Positions 55,041-62,286 of a stretch of 64,000 bases of DNA are shown piece after piece; the stretch's first letter is position 1, and the number at the start of each line of letters is the position of its first letter. The notes beneath the pieces were generated by a model. The model had not been told where the DNA came from. It saw only the letters and a list, made by a program, of their open reading frames with translations, and searched no databases. The position numbers were made by a program, and so were the translations under genes. Source of the stretch: Gordonia aichiensis NBRC 108223 (lineage in GTDB: Bacteria > Actinomycetota > Actinomycetes > Mycobacteriales > Mycobacteriaceae); contig NZ_BANR01000026.1 in the NCBI RefSeq assembly GCF_000332975.1, forward strand, positions 1 through 64,000. The letters are read 5' to 3'.

Positions 55041-56015
55041 ATGCGTGCAATAACCGTCGAGTCCGACACCGCCACCCTGTCCATCGCCGACGTGCCTGAT
55101 CCGACGCCGGGGCCCGGTGAGGTGCTCATCGAGGTCGCGGCCGCAGGCGTCAATCGCGCTGACCTTCTACAGAAACAGGGCCTGTACCCGCCGCCCCCCG
55201 GAGCGTCGGACATCCTCGGTCTCGAGGTGTCGGGACGGATCGTCGAACTGGGTTCGGAAGTGACGCAGTGGTCGGTCGGCGATGAGGTCTGTGCGCTGCT
55301 CGCGGGTGGCGGATATGCCGAACTCGTTGCCGTGCCCGCTGCGCAGGTGCTGCCCAAACCGTCGAACGTCGATCTGATCGAGGCGGCCGGTCTGCCCGAG
55401 GTCGCCTGCACGGTGGTCTCGAATTTGCTGTTGACCGCACACCTGCAGCTCGACGAGCTGGTGCTCATCCACGGCGGATCGAGCGGGATCGGCACACACG
55501 CGACGCAGTTGTGCCGCGCGCTCGGGGCGCGGGTTGCGGTGACGGCCAGAACGAAGGAGAAGCTGGCGCGCGCCGCCGAGTTCGGGGCGGAGATCCTCAT
55601 CGATTATTCGGCGGAGGATTTCGTCGAGGTGATGTCCGAGCACGGTGGCGCCGACGTCATCCTCGACATCATCGGTGCGGCCTATCTGCCGCGAAATGTC
55701 AAGGCGCTCGCTACCGGTGGGCGACTGGTCATCATCGGCATGCAAGGTGGCGTCAAAGGCGAATTGCCCATCGGCACAATGCTTTCCAAGCGTTTGTCGG
55801 TGTACGGCACAGCGCTGCGCTCGCGGCCCGTGACGGGCGCCGACGGCAAAGCTGTGATCGTCGAGAAGACTCACGCGCGCACCTGGCCCCTGATCGAGGC
55901 CGGTTCGGTGGTCCCGGTGACCGACTCGGTGTTCGAACTCGCCGACGCCCAGGCCGCCCACGAGCGCCTCAACAGTGGCGACGCGATCGGCAAGGTGTTG
56001 CTGCGGGTGGGCTGA
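55041..56015 (+). CDS. NAD(P)H-quinone oxidoreductase, PIG3/zeta-crystallin type
   Basis: A 324-residue zinc-independent medium-chain reductase: GVNRADLLQKQGLYPPPPGASDILGLEVSG, VPAAQVLPKPSNVDLIEAAGLPEVACTV, the NADPH motif LIHGGSSGIGTHATQLCRALGARV, and IGTMLSKRLSVYGTALRSRP. The family reduces quinones by one or two electrons with NADPH. The ATG at 55041 begins the homology; the open frame upstream overlaps marR and is not used. Rv3777 of M. tuberculosis has the same neighbours, so this block is conserved. Confidence 0.9.
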   Translation: MRAITVESDTATLSIADVPDPTPGPGEVLIEVAAAGVNRADLLQKQGLYPPPPGASDILGLEVSGRIVELGSEVTQWSVGDEVCALLAGGGYAELVAVPAAQVLPKPSNVDLIEAAGLPEVACTVVSNLLLTAHLQLDELVLIHGGSSGIGTHATQLCRALGARVAVTARTKEKLARAAEFGAEILIDYSAEDFVEVMSEHGGADVILDIIGAAYLPRNVKALATGGRLVIIGMQGGVKGELPIGTMLSKRLSVYGTALRSRPVTGADGKAVIVEKTHARTWPLIEAGSVVPVTDSVFELADAQAAHERLNSGDAIGKVLLRVG

Positions 56016-56083
56016 CGGCCTACGGCACGGCGGTGAGGCCTGATGCTGGCTTCGCGCGCCGGGTCACGTACCCTCTTCGGCAG

Positions 56084-56169
56084 GGAAGCGTGGCAGAGCG
56101 GCCGAATGCACTCGCCTTGAAAGCGAGCGTGCCTAAACAGCACCGGGGGTTCAAATCCCTCCGCTTCCG
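56084..56169 (+). tRNA. tRNA-Ser(UGA)
   Basis: An 86-nt class II tRNA: acceptor arms GGAAGCG and CGCTTCC with discriminator G, D-arm with GGCAGAGCGGCC, anticodon arm CTCGC-CTTGAAA-GCGAG (anticodon TGA), long variable arm, and T-arm GGGGGTTCAAATCCCTC. CCA is not encoded. Serine tRNA ends are common integration targets, and an integrase remnant lies 500 bp downstream. Confidence 0.96.
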
Positions 56170-56174
56170 CAATA

Positions 56175-56210
56175 GGGCCAGGTCAGAGCTGATTCTGACC
56201 TGGCCCTTCT
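56175..56210 (+). terminator. Rho-independent terminator of tRNA-Ser
   Basis: A perfect 13-bp stem (56175-56187 with 56194-56206), a 6-nt loop and a TTCT tail begin 5 nt after the tRNA. Confidence 0.9.
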
Positions 56211-56338
56211 GCGTTGCTGTCGAAGTAGTCACGGGGTTTTCACTATTAGGAGAGACGCTTTGCACCGTGCCGGCGACCGTTCGGAGCGCAAGTCGACCTA
56301 AGTCCCGACCTTCCCGTGGCTACAGGGAAGGTCACGAT

Positions 56339-56638
56339 CTATACCTCGTCGGTTGCTTGTCGTGTCGGGTTGAACCAGCGGTAGGCGCCCCAGAACGGGA
56401 TGAGCAGTACTCGCCGCAGGGCAAGTTTTCGGTCTGCCGGGTCGAGCCCGGCCCGCAGAACAGACACTGCGGCGGCGGCAGTGAACAGCAGTCCTGCAAT
56501 GAGGAAGATGATCAGAGTGATCCCGCCTACGGGCTTGGCGAGCGCCCAGAGCAACGTTGGCACGAAGTCATCCATGCAGTTCGACTGTCCTGCATCGACG
56601 CAGTCCTGCAGTCCGGCTGCGGCCAGAGGCATAGTCAT
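56339..56638 (-). CDS. Small membrane protein with strong ribosome site
   Basis: A 99-residue protein (MTMPLAAAGLQDC...) preceded by AAGGAGGT 3 nt before the ATG, which is the best Shine-Dalgarno in the island and fixes the start. It has two cysteines near the N-terminus (LQDCVDAGQSNCMDDF), one long hydrophobic segment (PVGGITLIIFLIAGLLFTAAAAV), a basic stretch, and a LLIPFWGAYRWF amphipathic end. No family is recognised. It lies between the tRNA and the integrase remnant and could be a phage- or island-encoded membrane peptide. Confidence 0.6.
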   Translation of the reverse strand: MTMPLAAAGLQDCVDAGQSNCMDDFVPTLLWALAKPVGGITLIIFLIAGLLFTAAAAVSVLRAGLDPADRKLALRRVLLIPFWGAYRWFNPTRQATDEV

Positions 56639-56669
56639 AAGACCTCCTTGTGTGAGCGATAGTCGAACT

Positions 56670-57119
56670 CTATTCGGGCTTAATCGGAGAGGCCCCTGGT
56701 GGCAGCCACGCAGTGGCGGCCTCTGGTAGGTCAGGCGCAGCGACATACCTCTGAAACACGAGGTCGACGCCGCGATGGCCCATCGAAGCTGCGACGGCGG
56801 CGGGGGTGCGGCCAAGGCTGTTTGATCGCCAGGTTGCGTATAGGTGGCGGATCGAGTACGGCGTAATGCCGTCTGCTTCCCAGCTGGGGACACGGGATCG
56901 GATTGGCTGCCAAAACTGCCGCATGAAAGTCGATTTCAGCCAGAATCGCTGACCAGGGGGCACCGGGTCATTGTCAGTGCCGAGGATTTTCTGTGCCTTC
57001 CGGGGTTGGGCTGACTGGGCCCGGGGGAAAAGCAAAGCGCGTTCTCCGTACTCCTTGATGACGCGTGTGCGTTGCCTCCGCAACCTGGCAGAGTAGTTGT
57101 AGATATCGATTCCCGACAT
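56670..57119 (-). pseudogene. Tyrosine recombinase/integrase, C-terminal remnant
   Basis: This 149-residue frame matches the second half of phage-type integrases: LLFPRA, ITPYSIRHLYATWRSNSLG (the R-H box) and VAASMGHRGVDLVFQRYV with the late His and the nucleophile Tyr. The N-terminal DNA-binding domain and the first catalytic Arg are missing, and the space where they would be is taken by the cREC gene. It lies on the - strand, transcribed toward the tRNA, as expected of an integrase next to its attachment site. It is most likely inactive. Confidence 0.75.
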
Positions 57120-57140
57120 GGCAATCTTCTGCGCCTCCGA

Positions 57141-57422
57141 TCAGCGACTGATGCCCGGACCGTAACGCTCGACCATCCCTACGATCCACTCCACTCCCAC
57201 CGGGTTCGCGGAGTGGACGCGCACGATAGGTGGCCAGCCGCCGTGCTCGCAGAGGTGGAGGACGATCGGTCGACTGGTGTCGTCGCCGCCGAGGTCGTGG
57301 TCGAGGCTCAATTCCTCGATCGTGGCCGAGCTGCGCAGGATCGCGAGCGCTTCGGCGGAGTTGCGGGCAATTGTCCACCCGTCCCCGGGCGGGTCGCGGA
57401 GATCATCGACGAACAGGCGCAT
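57141..57422 (-). CDS. cREC-type (cyclic-phosphate processing receiver-like) domain protein
   Basis: A 93-residue protein that starts MRLFVDDLRDPPGDGWTIARNSAEALAIL and continues IEELSLDHDLGGDDT, then a C-terminal PIVRVHSANPVGVEWIV. These are the hallmarks of the small stand-alone receiver-like cREC family, proposed from comparative genomics to act in RNA end or cyclic-phosphate processing. The acidic pair (DD) and the LDHDLG motif are intact. It follows 21 bp before the integrase remnant on the same strand. A truncated second copy lies at 58838-59032. Confidence 0.75.
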   Translation of the reverse strand: MRLFVDDLRDPPGDGWTIARNSAEALAILRSSATIEELSLDHDLGGDDTSRPIVLHLCEHGGWPPIVRVHSANPVGVEWIVGMVERYGPGISR

Positions 57423-57733
57423 GTGTGGCAGGCTACGGGCTGCCGGTGACGGGGTTCCATCGAATTTCGGCCGTGGCGCTCGGGGCTCGGGGAGGCGCCC
57501 ATCGCCGCGCGTGCGGCGTCGAAGGCGCGTGAGTGTGGGAGCGAGTGCACAGGAGGGCCGGTCGCTTCGTACCCCGGCGGCACGTCGCTCCGGCACGAGT
57601 AGTGCACCACCACGATAGGGAGACGGTCAGTGGCACACACTCAGGGTCGGATGAATCGCGATGAGTTGCATTACGCGGCACTAAATAACGACGCTGGTCG
57701 GACAGCGCGTTGCCGTCCCAAGGAGTGGCGGCG

Positions 57734-58045
57734 TCAATCCCACAGGATCTGCGGGCCGGACAGATCCTCGCGCATCGACTGGTGCGAGCAACGTGGACAG
57801 GTGAGGCGGTCCCACTGTTCACATGGGCGGTTACAGTCGGGGCAGGGGAAGCGGGCCGCACGAGTGGCGTCATCGACGCGGTCGCCGTCTTGGGCGTTCA
57901 AGCCAGTGTCCGCGCTGACGACGCCGTGACGCGCGCAGACGACGGGAGTGACGATCACGCCGCTGAAACCGAAGTCGAAATCGCCGGATACAAACTCCGC
58001 GCGGAAATCGCATTTGCCGCAGACGTACGAGTTTGCGTGGCCCAT
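57734..58045 (-). CDS. Zinc-ribbon-containing small protein
   Basis: A 103-residue protein with three CxxC pairs: YVCGKCDFR near the N-terminus, PCPDCNRPC, and TCPRCSHQSM near the end. The middle (DFDFGFSGVIVTPVVCARHG) looks like a compact beta-rich core. It may bind two zinc ions. No named family is recognised; proteins of this kind are typical of actinobacterial accessory regions. The 311 bp between it and the cREC start at 57422 hold no convincing gene. Confidence 0.6.
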   Translation of the reverse strand: MGHANSYVCGKCDFRAEFVSGDFDFGFSGVIVTPVVCARHGVVSADTGLNAQDGDRVDDATRAARFPCPDCNRPCEQWDRLTCPRCSHQSMREDLSGPQILWD

Positions 58046-58266
58046 GCCGTCACGCTACCTGTTGGCGACCCGCGGATGGTCTAATCGGCGTACGGCTTCG
58101 CCATGAAGTTGTCTGGCACGTCCGCTGTATCGACGATGCCGCCTTCGAAAGGCATTGTGTGCGGGACCGATTACCTTCGCTACCTCGACCTGCCTGAGAC
58201 TCGGGTGGCAGAACCGTCATGGCATCAGACGCCTGAAGTCATCGGCGTTGGGTCGATCATGCTGTG

Positions 58267-58869
58267 TCATTCTTGGTCCCACTTCTGCTGCAGGAAACCG
58301 GTGACGTTCTCGATGTCGTCGGCCGAGAGCGAATTACTATCAGTTGCCGGGCGTAGGTAGTAGCAGGGACTGAGTACCTGGATGCTGCCGGCGTGTAAAG
58401 GAGCAATTTGCACGCCATAAACTCCGGCTTTTCCATGTGTGGCGTCATCACGATTCCACTCCACACCGCTTTCCCGTGTCTGGTGGTGAAAGGTCTCGAC
58501 GGTCGTGCCCCGTAGGCGATCAATGAACACTGTCGCCGAATACTGGACTCCGTTCTGGGTAGGTTGAAATGCGAACGACTTCTGTTTGGCGGTGCACGAT
58601 CTCCACTGCTCGGTGGAGCGGTCGCTATCGACTCCGCCTGACCCGGCGTCGACCTCTGCGATAACGCGGTCCATCAGTGCACGGCCGTGCTGTCGGACGC
58701 TTCGTGCCTGCTCAGCGGTCAGCGGGGACTGTGAATCAACGACTGCCGATGAATCGGGTAAAGGAGCCTTTTTGTCGGTGCTACACGAGATCAGTAAGAG
58801 CCCCACAGCAGCGATGACCACGAGCATCGTGCACGGTCTACGCACGTTCAAAGACTGGATTGCAGTCAT
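58267..58869 (-). CDS. Predicted lipoprotein
   Basis: A 200-residue protein with a lipoprotein signal (MLVVIAAVGLLLISC lipobox, Cys about residue 29) and a mature part rich in charged and Gln residues. It includes a RSCTAKQ cysteine and a second near LSPCYYLRPA that may form a disulfide. GAGGGAC is placed about 8 nt before the ATG. The general layout is that of small secreted actinobacterial lipoproteins related to DUF3558-like families, but no family match is certain. It should be exposed on the outer membrane leaflet side of the plasma membrane. Confidence 0.7.
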   Translation of the reverse strand: MTAIQSLNVRRPCTMLVVIAAVGLLLISCSTDKKAPLPDSSAVVDSQSPLTAEQARSVRQHGRALMDRVIAEVDAGSGGVDSDRSTEQWRSCTAKQKSFAFQPTQNGVQYSATVFIDRLRGTTVETFHHQTRESGVEWNRDDATHGKAGVYGVQIAPLHAGSIQVLSPCYYLRPATDSNSLSADDIENVTGFLQQKWDQE

Positions 58870-59032
58870 GATCAGTCGTCCCTCGACCGGTGTTGACGGT
58901 GGGATTGTTCTGACCAATCGCACCTTCGATCACATCCGAGCTGGGCAGGGTTGCGGGCGGTTCGGCGGAGGTGCGGGCGATCAGCCACCCGTCGCCGGGC
59001 GGGCCGCGGAGTTCGTCGACGAACAGGCGCAT
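58838..59032 (-). pseudogene. Truncated second cREC copy
   Basis: From ATG 59032 the frame reads MRLFVDELRGPPGDGWLIARTSAE, clearly the same family as the gene at 57141-57422. After about 34 residues (VIEGAIG) the homology is lost, before the LDHDLG motif, and the frame ends in unrelated residues that overlap the lipoprotein start. The copy is missing its core and is presumed dead. Confidence 0.75.
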
Positions 59033-59207
59033 GTGTGGCAGGGTACGTCGTGCCCGAGCGACGTTCCGCCGGGGTACGAACACCCCGAACAACAATGAAG
59101 GACATCCCACCGACCTTCTACGCATGGCTGTGGGACTACCCGTTACGCGCCGAGTAGTTCAAGGACCGAGTAGCGGCGAGATGTTCAGGTGCGGAAGGTT
59201 GGTCCCA

Positions 59208-59678
59208 TTAGCTTCCGTCGGAAGCGCCGCGCAAGAAACGGAGTCGTGCTGCCTCGTGAGCTTCGCGTAGCAGGCTGGCGGCCACCTCGACGGTGCGTGG
59301 TCCTGGGTTGACGATCGACACCCATCCCTGGCGGCGATAGACCGGGTGTGGCAAGAGCACGTCGGTCGCGGCGTAGTCCCACACTCTCTCCGACAATCGA
59401 GTCGTGTCGCCGATCAGTGCGAGGAACCTGTCGGCGCCTACGCGAATGTTCACCCGCCAGCGGTCGGGTGCGTCGAGTTCCGAGCGAGAATCGTCAGGAT
59501 AGTTCTTCGTCACGATCGTCGCGTAGGGCTGTTGACGCGGGGGTATCTGGCCGTTCGGCGCGTAGTAGAAGAAGTGATCGCCCCAGGCGAGAGGAGGGGA
59601 GTCGCCGCCCTCGACCGGGGCGACGTCGAGCACGCCGTCGAACGAGCTCACTACCCGCAACAGATCATCCATACTCAT
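59208..59678 (-). CDS. DUF6194-like protein
   Basis: A 156-residue protein with SMDDLLRVVSSFDGVLDVAP, WGDHFFYYAPNGQIPPRQQPYATIVTKNYPDD, the DAPDRWRVNIRVGADRFLALIG segment and VWDYAATDVLLPHPVYRRQGWVSIVNPG. The GDxFFYY-P / FATIVTK / R-NI-V pattern is that of DUF6194, a family of unknown function common in actinobacteria. A short GGA precedes the ATG at 59678. It is divergent from the double-MerR gene, 36 bp away, and so may be its target. Confidence 0.75.
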   Translation of the reverse strand: MSMDDLLRVVSSFDGVLDVAPVEGGDSPPLAWGDHFFYYAPNGQIPPRQQPYATIVTKNYPDDSRSELDAPDRWRVNIRVGADRFLALIGDTTRLSERVWDYAATDVLLPHPVYRRQGWVSIVNPGPRTVEVAASLLREAHEAARLRFLRGASDGS

Positions 59679-59714
59679 GGTTCCAGCGTGTAGTTGAAGT
59701 GCGTATGGAGGGTT

Positions 59715-60539
59715 ATGGTGCCAACAGAGGAAGCATGGCCACAGGTGATGAGCACCGCCACGGTGGCGGCCGCGTCGGGATATTCCGTGCAGCAAGTGCG
59801 CGATCTAGAGGCGCTCGGAGTCATCCCGGCGGCGACCAGGGCCCCCAACGGCTATCGGCAGTTCGCTGCCGAGCACGTGCGAGGTCTGCGCGCTTACCGC
59901 GATCTCGCCCGCGCGGTGGGCGCGGTCGAGGCGCGCCGCGTGATGCGGCAGATTTACAACGAGCCGCCTGATGTGGCCGCGGCGCTGATCTGCGAGTTCC
60001 ACACGGGGTTAAACCGTGAGCGTGAGCAGACGCTTGCCGCGCGATCGGCCCTGCAGTCGATCAGCGCGGAGACGATGACCGACGACGCCCCCACTGATGC
60101 GGACGCCATGACCATCACCGAGCTGTCGCGGGCCATCGGCGTGAAGGCATCGACTCTTCGGTTCTGGGAGAGTGCGGGATTGGTCACCCCGGACCGCATC
60201 TCGACCAGATCGGGAACCGCGCGACGGTACCCCGTCGCCGCGATCCGAGAAGCGCGTATCACGGCGGCCCTGCGCGCAGGCGGCTACCGCGCACCAGATG
60301 TCCGGAAGGCGATCGACGCGGTCCGCAAACTCACCGATGTCGCGGGCTCGCTGGCCGCGCTCGACGCCCGGCTCGAAGCGATCGCCGAACGCGCCTTCGC
60401 CCTGTTCCGCGCCTCGGCGGTGCTGGCCGAGAGTGTCGAGCTGCAGAGGTACTCTGTCACACCGTCGTGGGTCCCGCGTGATAGAAAGCTGTTGGTTTCG
60501 GGATCGCACCTGCCCCAGATCGAACGGACGTTCAGATGA
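59715..60539 (+). CDS. Regulator with two MerR-type HTH domains
   Basis: A 274-residue protein with two MerR-like winged helices. The first, near residues 12-70, reads STATVAAASGYSVQQVRDLEALGVIPAATRAPNGYRQF. The second, near 130-200, reads MTITELSRAIGVKASTLRFWESAGLVTPDR, with RRYPVAAIREARI as wing. A coiled C-terminal stretch follows. Tandem MerR HTHs in one chain could bind as a monomer or bridge two half-sites. The ATG at 59715 is preceded by GGAGG at 3 nt; ATG 59748 is the alternative. It overlaps the next small membrane gene by ATGA, so it probably controls that set and the divergent DUF6194 gene. Confidence 0.8.
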   Translation: MVPTEEAWPQVMSTATVAAASGYSVQQVRDLEALGVIPAATRAPNGYRQFAAEHVRGLRAYRDLARAVGAVEARRVMRQIYNEPPDVAAALICEFHTGLNREREQTLAARSALQSISAETMTDDAPTDADAMTITELSRAIGVKASTLRFWESAGLVTPDRISTRSGTARRYPVAAIREARITAALRAGGYRAPDVRKAIDAVRKLTDVAGSLAALDARLEAIAERAFALFRASAVLAESVELQRYSVTPSWVPRDRKLLVSGSHLPQIERTFR

Positions 60540-60826
60540 GTACTGCTTCAATCGTGAAGTCGAGTTCCGTGCATGCCCTGATCGCCGGTGCCTTCGCCAG
60601 CGTGGTCGGCGGTGCCGTAAACGGATCATCGACATTTCTGGTTGGACAGCACATGGCGTCGACGGTCTTGCTCGAGGCTGTTTTGGTCAGCACGGCGGTG
60701 GTGGTGTTGGCGGTGAGATTCTTACTTGCTGCCCTTGGCAGCACGAAATCGCTACTCACCCCAATGCTCAGCGGGCTGGCGGCCGGGCTGGCGGGGGCTG
60801 CGCTGCTGTTGTCTGTCGGCTTATGA
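60536..60826 (+). CDS. Small multi-pass membrane protein
   Basis: A 96-residue, very hydrophobic protein with about three membrane segments (HALIAGAFASVVGGAV, TVLLEAVLVSTAVVVLAVRFLLAAL, LLTPMLSGLAAGLAGAALLLSVGL). It is ATGA-coupled to the double-MerR gene before it and ATGA-coupled to the gene after it. No family is recognised. Confidence 0.65.
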   Translation: MSTASIVKSSSVHALIAGAFASVVGGAVNGSSTFLVGQHMASTVLLEAVLVSTAVVVLAVRFLLAALGSTKSLLTPMLSGLAAGLAGAALLLSVGL

Positions 60827-61035
60827 GGGATGAGGTGTGGGCGGCACTCGGTGCGGTGGGGGGAGCTCTGCTGTTGGCTTTCGGGGTGGTATATCCGCCT
60901 CTGTGGATCGTCTACGTGTTGGCCATGCTCTCGTTGTTGCAACCGGCTCGTACCCGATCGTTCGGTATCGGGATGGCGACCGCCCTTCTGGCGCTGGGTG
61001 TATTCGCCGCCGTACGCCTGTCCTTGGATGCCTAG
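60823..61035 (+). CDS. Small two-pass membrane protein
   Basis: A 70-residue protein (MRDEVWAALGAVGGALLLAFG...) with two or three hydrophobic segments separated by a short basic loop (QPARTRSFG). Its ATG overlaps the stop of the previous gene (ATGA), so it is the third member of a translationally coupled set. It is unlike any family I know. Confidence 0.6.
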   Translation: MRDEVWAALGAVGGALLLAFGVVYPPLWIVYVLAMLSLLQPARTRSFGIGMATALLALGVFAAVRLSLDA

Positions 61036-61062
61036 TGCCGTGTCTACACGGACCTGCCAGGA

Positions 61063-61296
61063 GTGAATTCGTTGGTAACCAGACGGCAGGGTAACTCGAA
61101 CGCTTTCTCGATCGTCCGTATCGTGGTCGGGCTATTCGTCGTGGTGTATCCGATCAACAATTGGATAGCACTGTTTCGCGGGACAGTTGACGCTTCGGTC
61201 CTCACCGTGACGTATTTGACGGCAACCGTCATCGTCGGAACTTCGCTTGTGGCGCTTGGGGTTGTAGGACTCTGCAAGTCCAGAGAAAAGGAGTAA
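61063..61296 (+). CDS. Small membrane protein
   Basis: A 77-residue protein with a basic N-terminus and two hydrophobic segments (FSIVRIVVGLFVVVYPINNWIALF and TVTYLTATVIVGTSLVALGVVGL) and a KSREKE tail. The GTG at 61063 is a weak start with no well-spaced ribosome site. No family is recognised. Confidence 0.5.
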   Translation: MNSLVTRRQGNSNAFSIVRIVVGLFVVVYPINNWIALFRGTVDASVLTVTYLTATVIVGTSLVALGVVGLCKSREKE

Positions 61297-61394
61297 CCGT
61301 CGCCTCGCCGGCTCGATCTGATGGACCTATCCTGACTGCGACTGGTGAGTGCCGCACGCGCCCTCAGGCGTCGAGCAATGGGGTACATGGTTGC

Positions 61395-61610
61395 ATGCCG
61401 GGTATGAGTACAACCGCGAGGGTTCTGTTGGCAATTACGTCTTATGTCGCCGCAATTCTGACCGTCCTGTTCGCTGTCGCCACGGTGTTCGCTCTCGTCA
61501 CGTTCGGTGCGATTATCTGGTGGCAGCCGCTGAGTGTGATTGTGTTCGGCGGGATCTGGTACGGGCTGTCTCGTCTTCGCGTGAGGCTGACGATTGAGAG
61601 GAGTCGTTGA
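61395..61610 (+). CDS. Small membrane protein upstream of the SUKH genes
   Basis: A 71-residue protein with two hydrophobic segments (VLLAITSYVAAILTVLFAVATVFALV and AIIWWQPLSVIVFGGIWYGL) and a basic C-terminus. The stop is 1 nt before the next gene's GTG. ATG 61395 or 61404 could be the start. Unknown family. Confidence 0.5.
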   Translation: MPGMSTTARVLLAITSYVAAILTVLFAVATVFALVTFGAIIWWQPLSVIVFGGIWYGLSRLRVRLTIERSR

Positions 61611-61611
61611 C

Positions 61612-62286
61612 GTGATCGGATGGTTGGCTGCGCTGCGGTCTGCGGACTCGTCGGAGGCCGGCACACTGGCCGAGGCGGTGGCACATGCTGCCGCGACGGT
61701 CAGCGGCGTCGACTTTGATGAAGTCGTCGCTAGGGGTCGCGCGGCTGTGGAGCGCGGAATGTGTTGCGACATCTACCAATTGCCGGAGAACGAACTCGAT
61801 GGCCCGGCGGCAATTGTCGGGACCGACGTCGGAGCGACGTCGGTGTACGACGTTCGCCGGTTCACCTACCGAGCGGGTAGTTCGCTCAAGGAGGTGCGCG
61901 CGGCCGAGGAGGCGCTCGGTGTGCCGTTGCCGCCGCGGTGGGTCGACTACCTGACCGGGCCAAGTGTCCTCGACCTCTTCGACGGCGAGGAGTACCTGGA
62001 CATCTTCACTCCCGCCGACATCGTCGATGTGACCAACGCGTACTTCGAATGGGTGCCGCGCATCGGTGCGGCGATGATCGCCGGTGACGGCGGTTCGGGT
62101 CGGCTGTTGCTGGACACGCGCGTCGGCGATGACAGTCCGGTGGTCTTCTCCTACTCCGGTGGCGATGACGGCTGGGAGGGCACCACTGTCCAGGCCGACA
62201 GCATCGACGACTTCATAGCGTCCGCGGAGGCGGGGACGCTCGAGGTCGTTTTCGACGATGCGCGGGAATATCGCCCGCGCGTGTGA
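61612..62286 (+). CDS. SUKH (SMI1/KNR4) family protein, possible immunity protein
   Basis: A 224-residue protein. The SUKH signature starts near residue 90: SLKEVRAAEEALGVPLPPRWVDYLTGPSVLDLF, then EEYLDIFTPADIVDVTNAYFEWVPRIGAAMIAGDGGSGRLLLD and VFSYSGGDD. SUKH proteins are often immunity proteins against polymorphic toxins. No toxin gene is intact here, so its role is uncertain. GTG 61612 is the start, with AGGAG about 10 nt upstream. It overlaps the next SUKH gene by one base (TGATG), so the two are coupled. Confidence 0.75.
   Translation: MIGWLAALRSADSSEAGTLAEAVAHAAATVSGVDFDEVVARGRAAVERGMCCDIYQLPENELDGPAAIVGTDVGATSVYDVRRFTYRAGSSLKEVRAAEEALGVPLPPRWVDYLTGPSVLDLFDGEEYLDIFTPADIVDVTNAYFEWVPRIGAAMIAGDGGSGRLLLDTRVGDDSPVVFSYSGGDDGWEGTTVQADSIDDFIASAEAGTLEVVFDDAREYRPRV

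Noticed and set aside
56670..57119. Functional integrase
   Set aside because: The N-terminal domain and the first catalytic arginine are absent and no compensating frame exists upstream, so it is treated as a remnant.
58046..58266. Short + strand frame near 58103-58360
   Set aside because: It has no ribosome site, overlaps the lipoprotein gene end and shows no recognisable family; composition does not favour coding.
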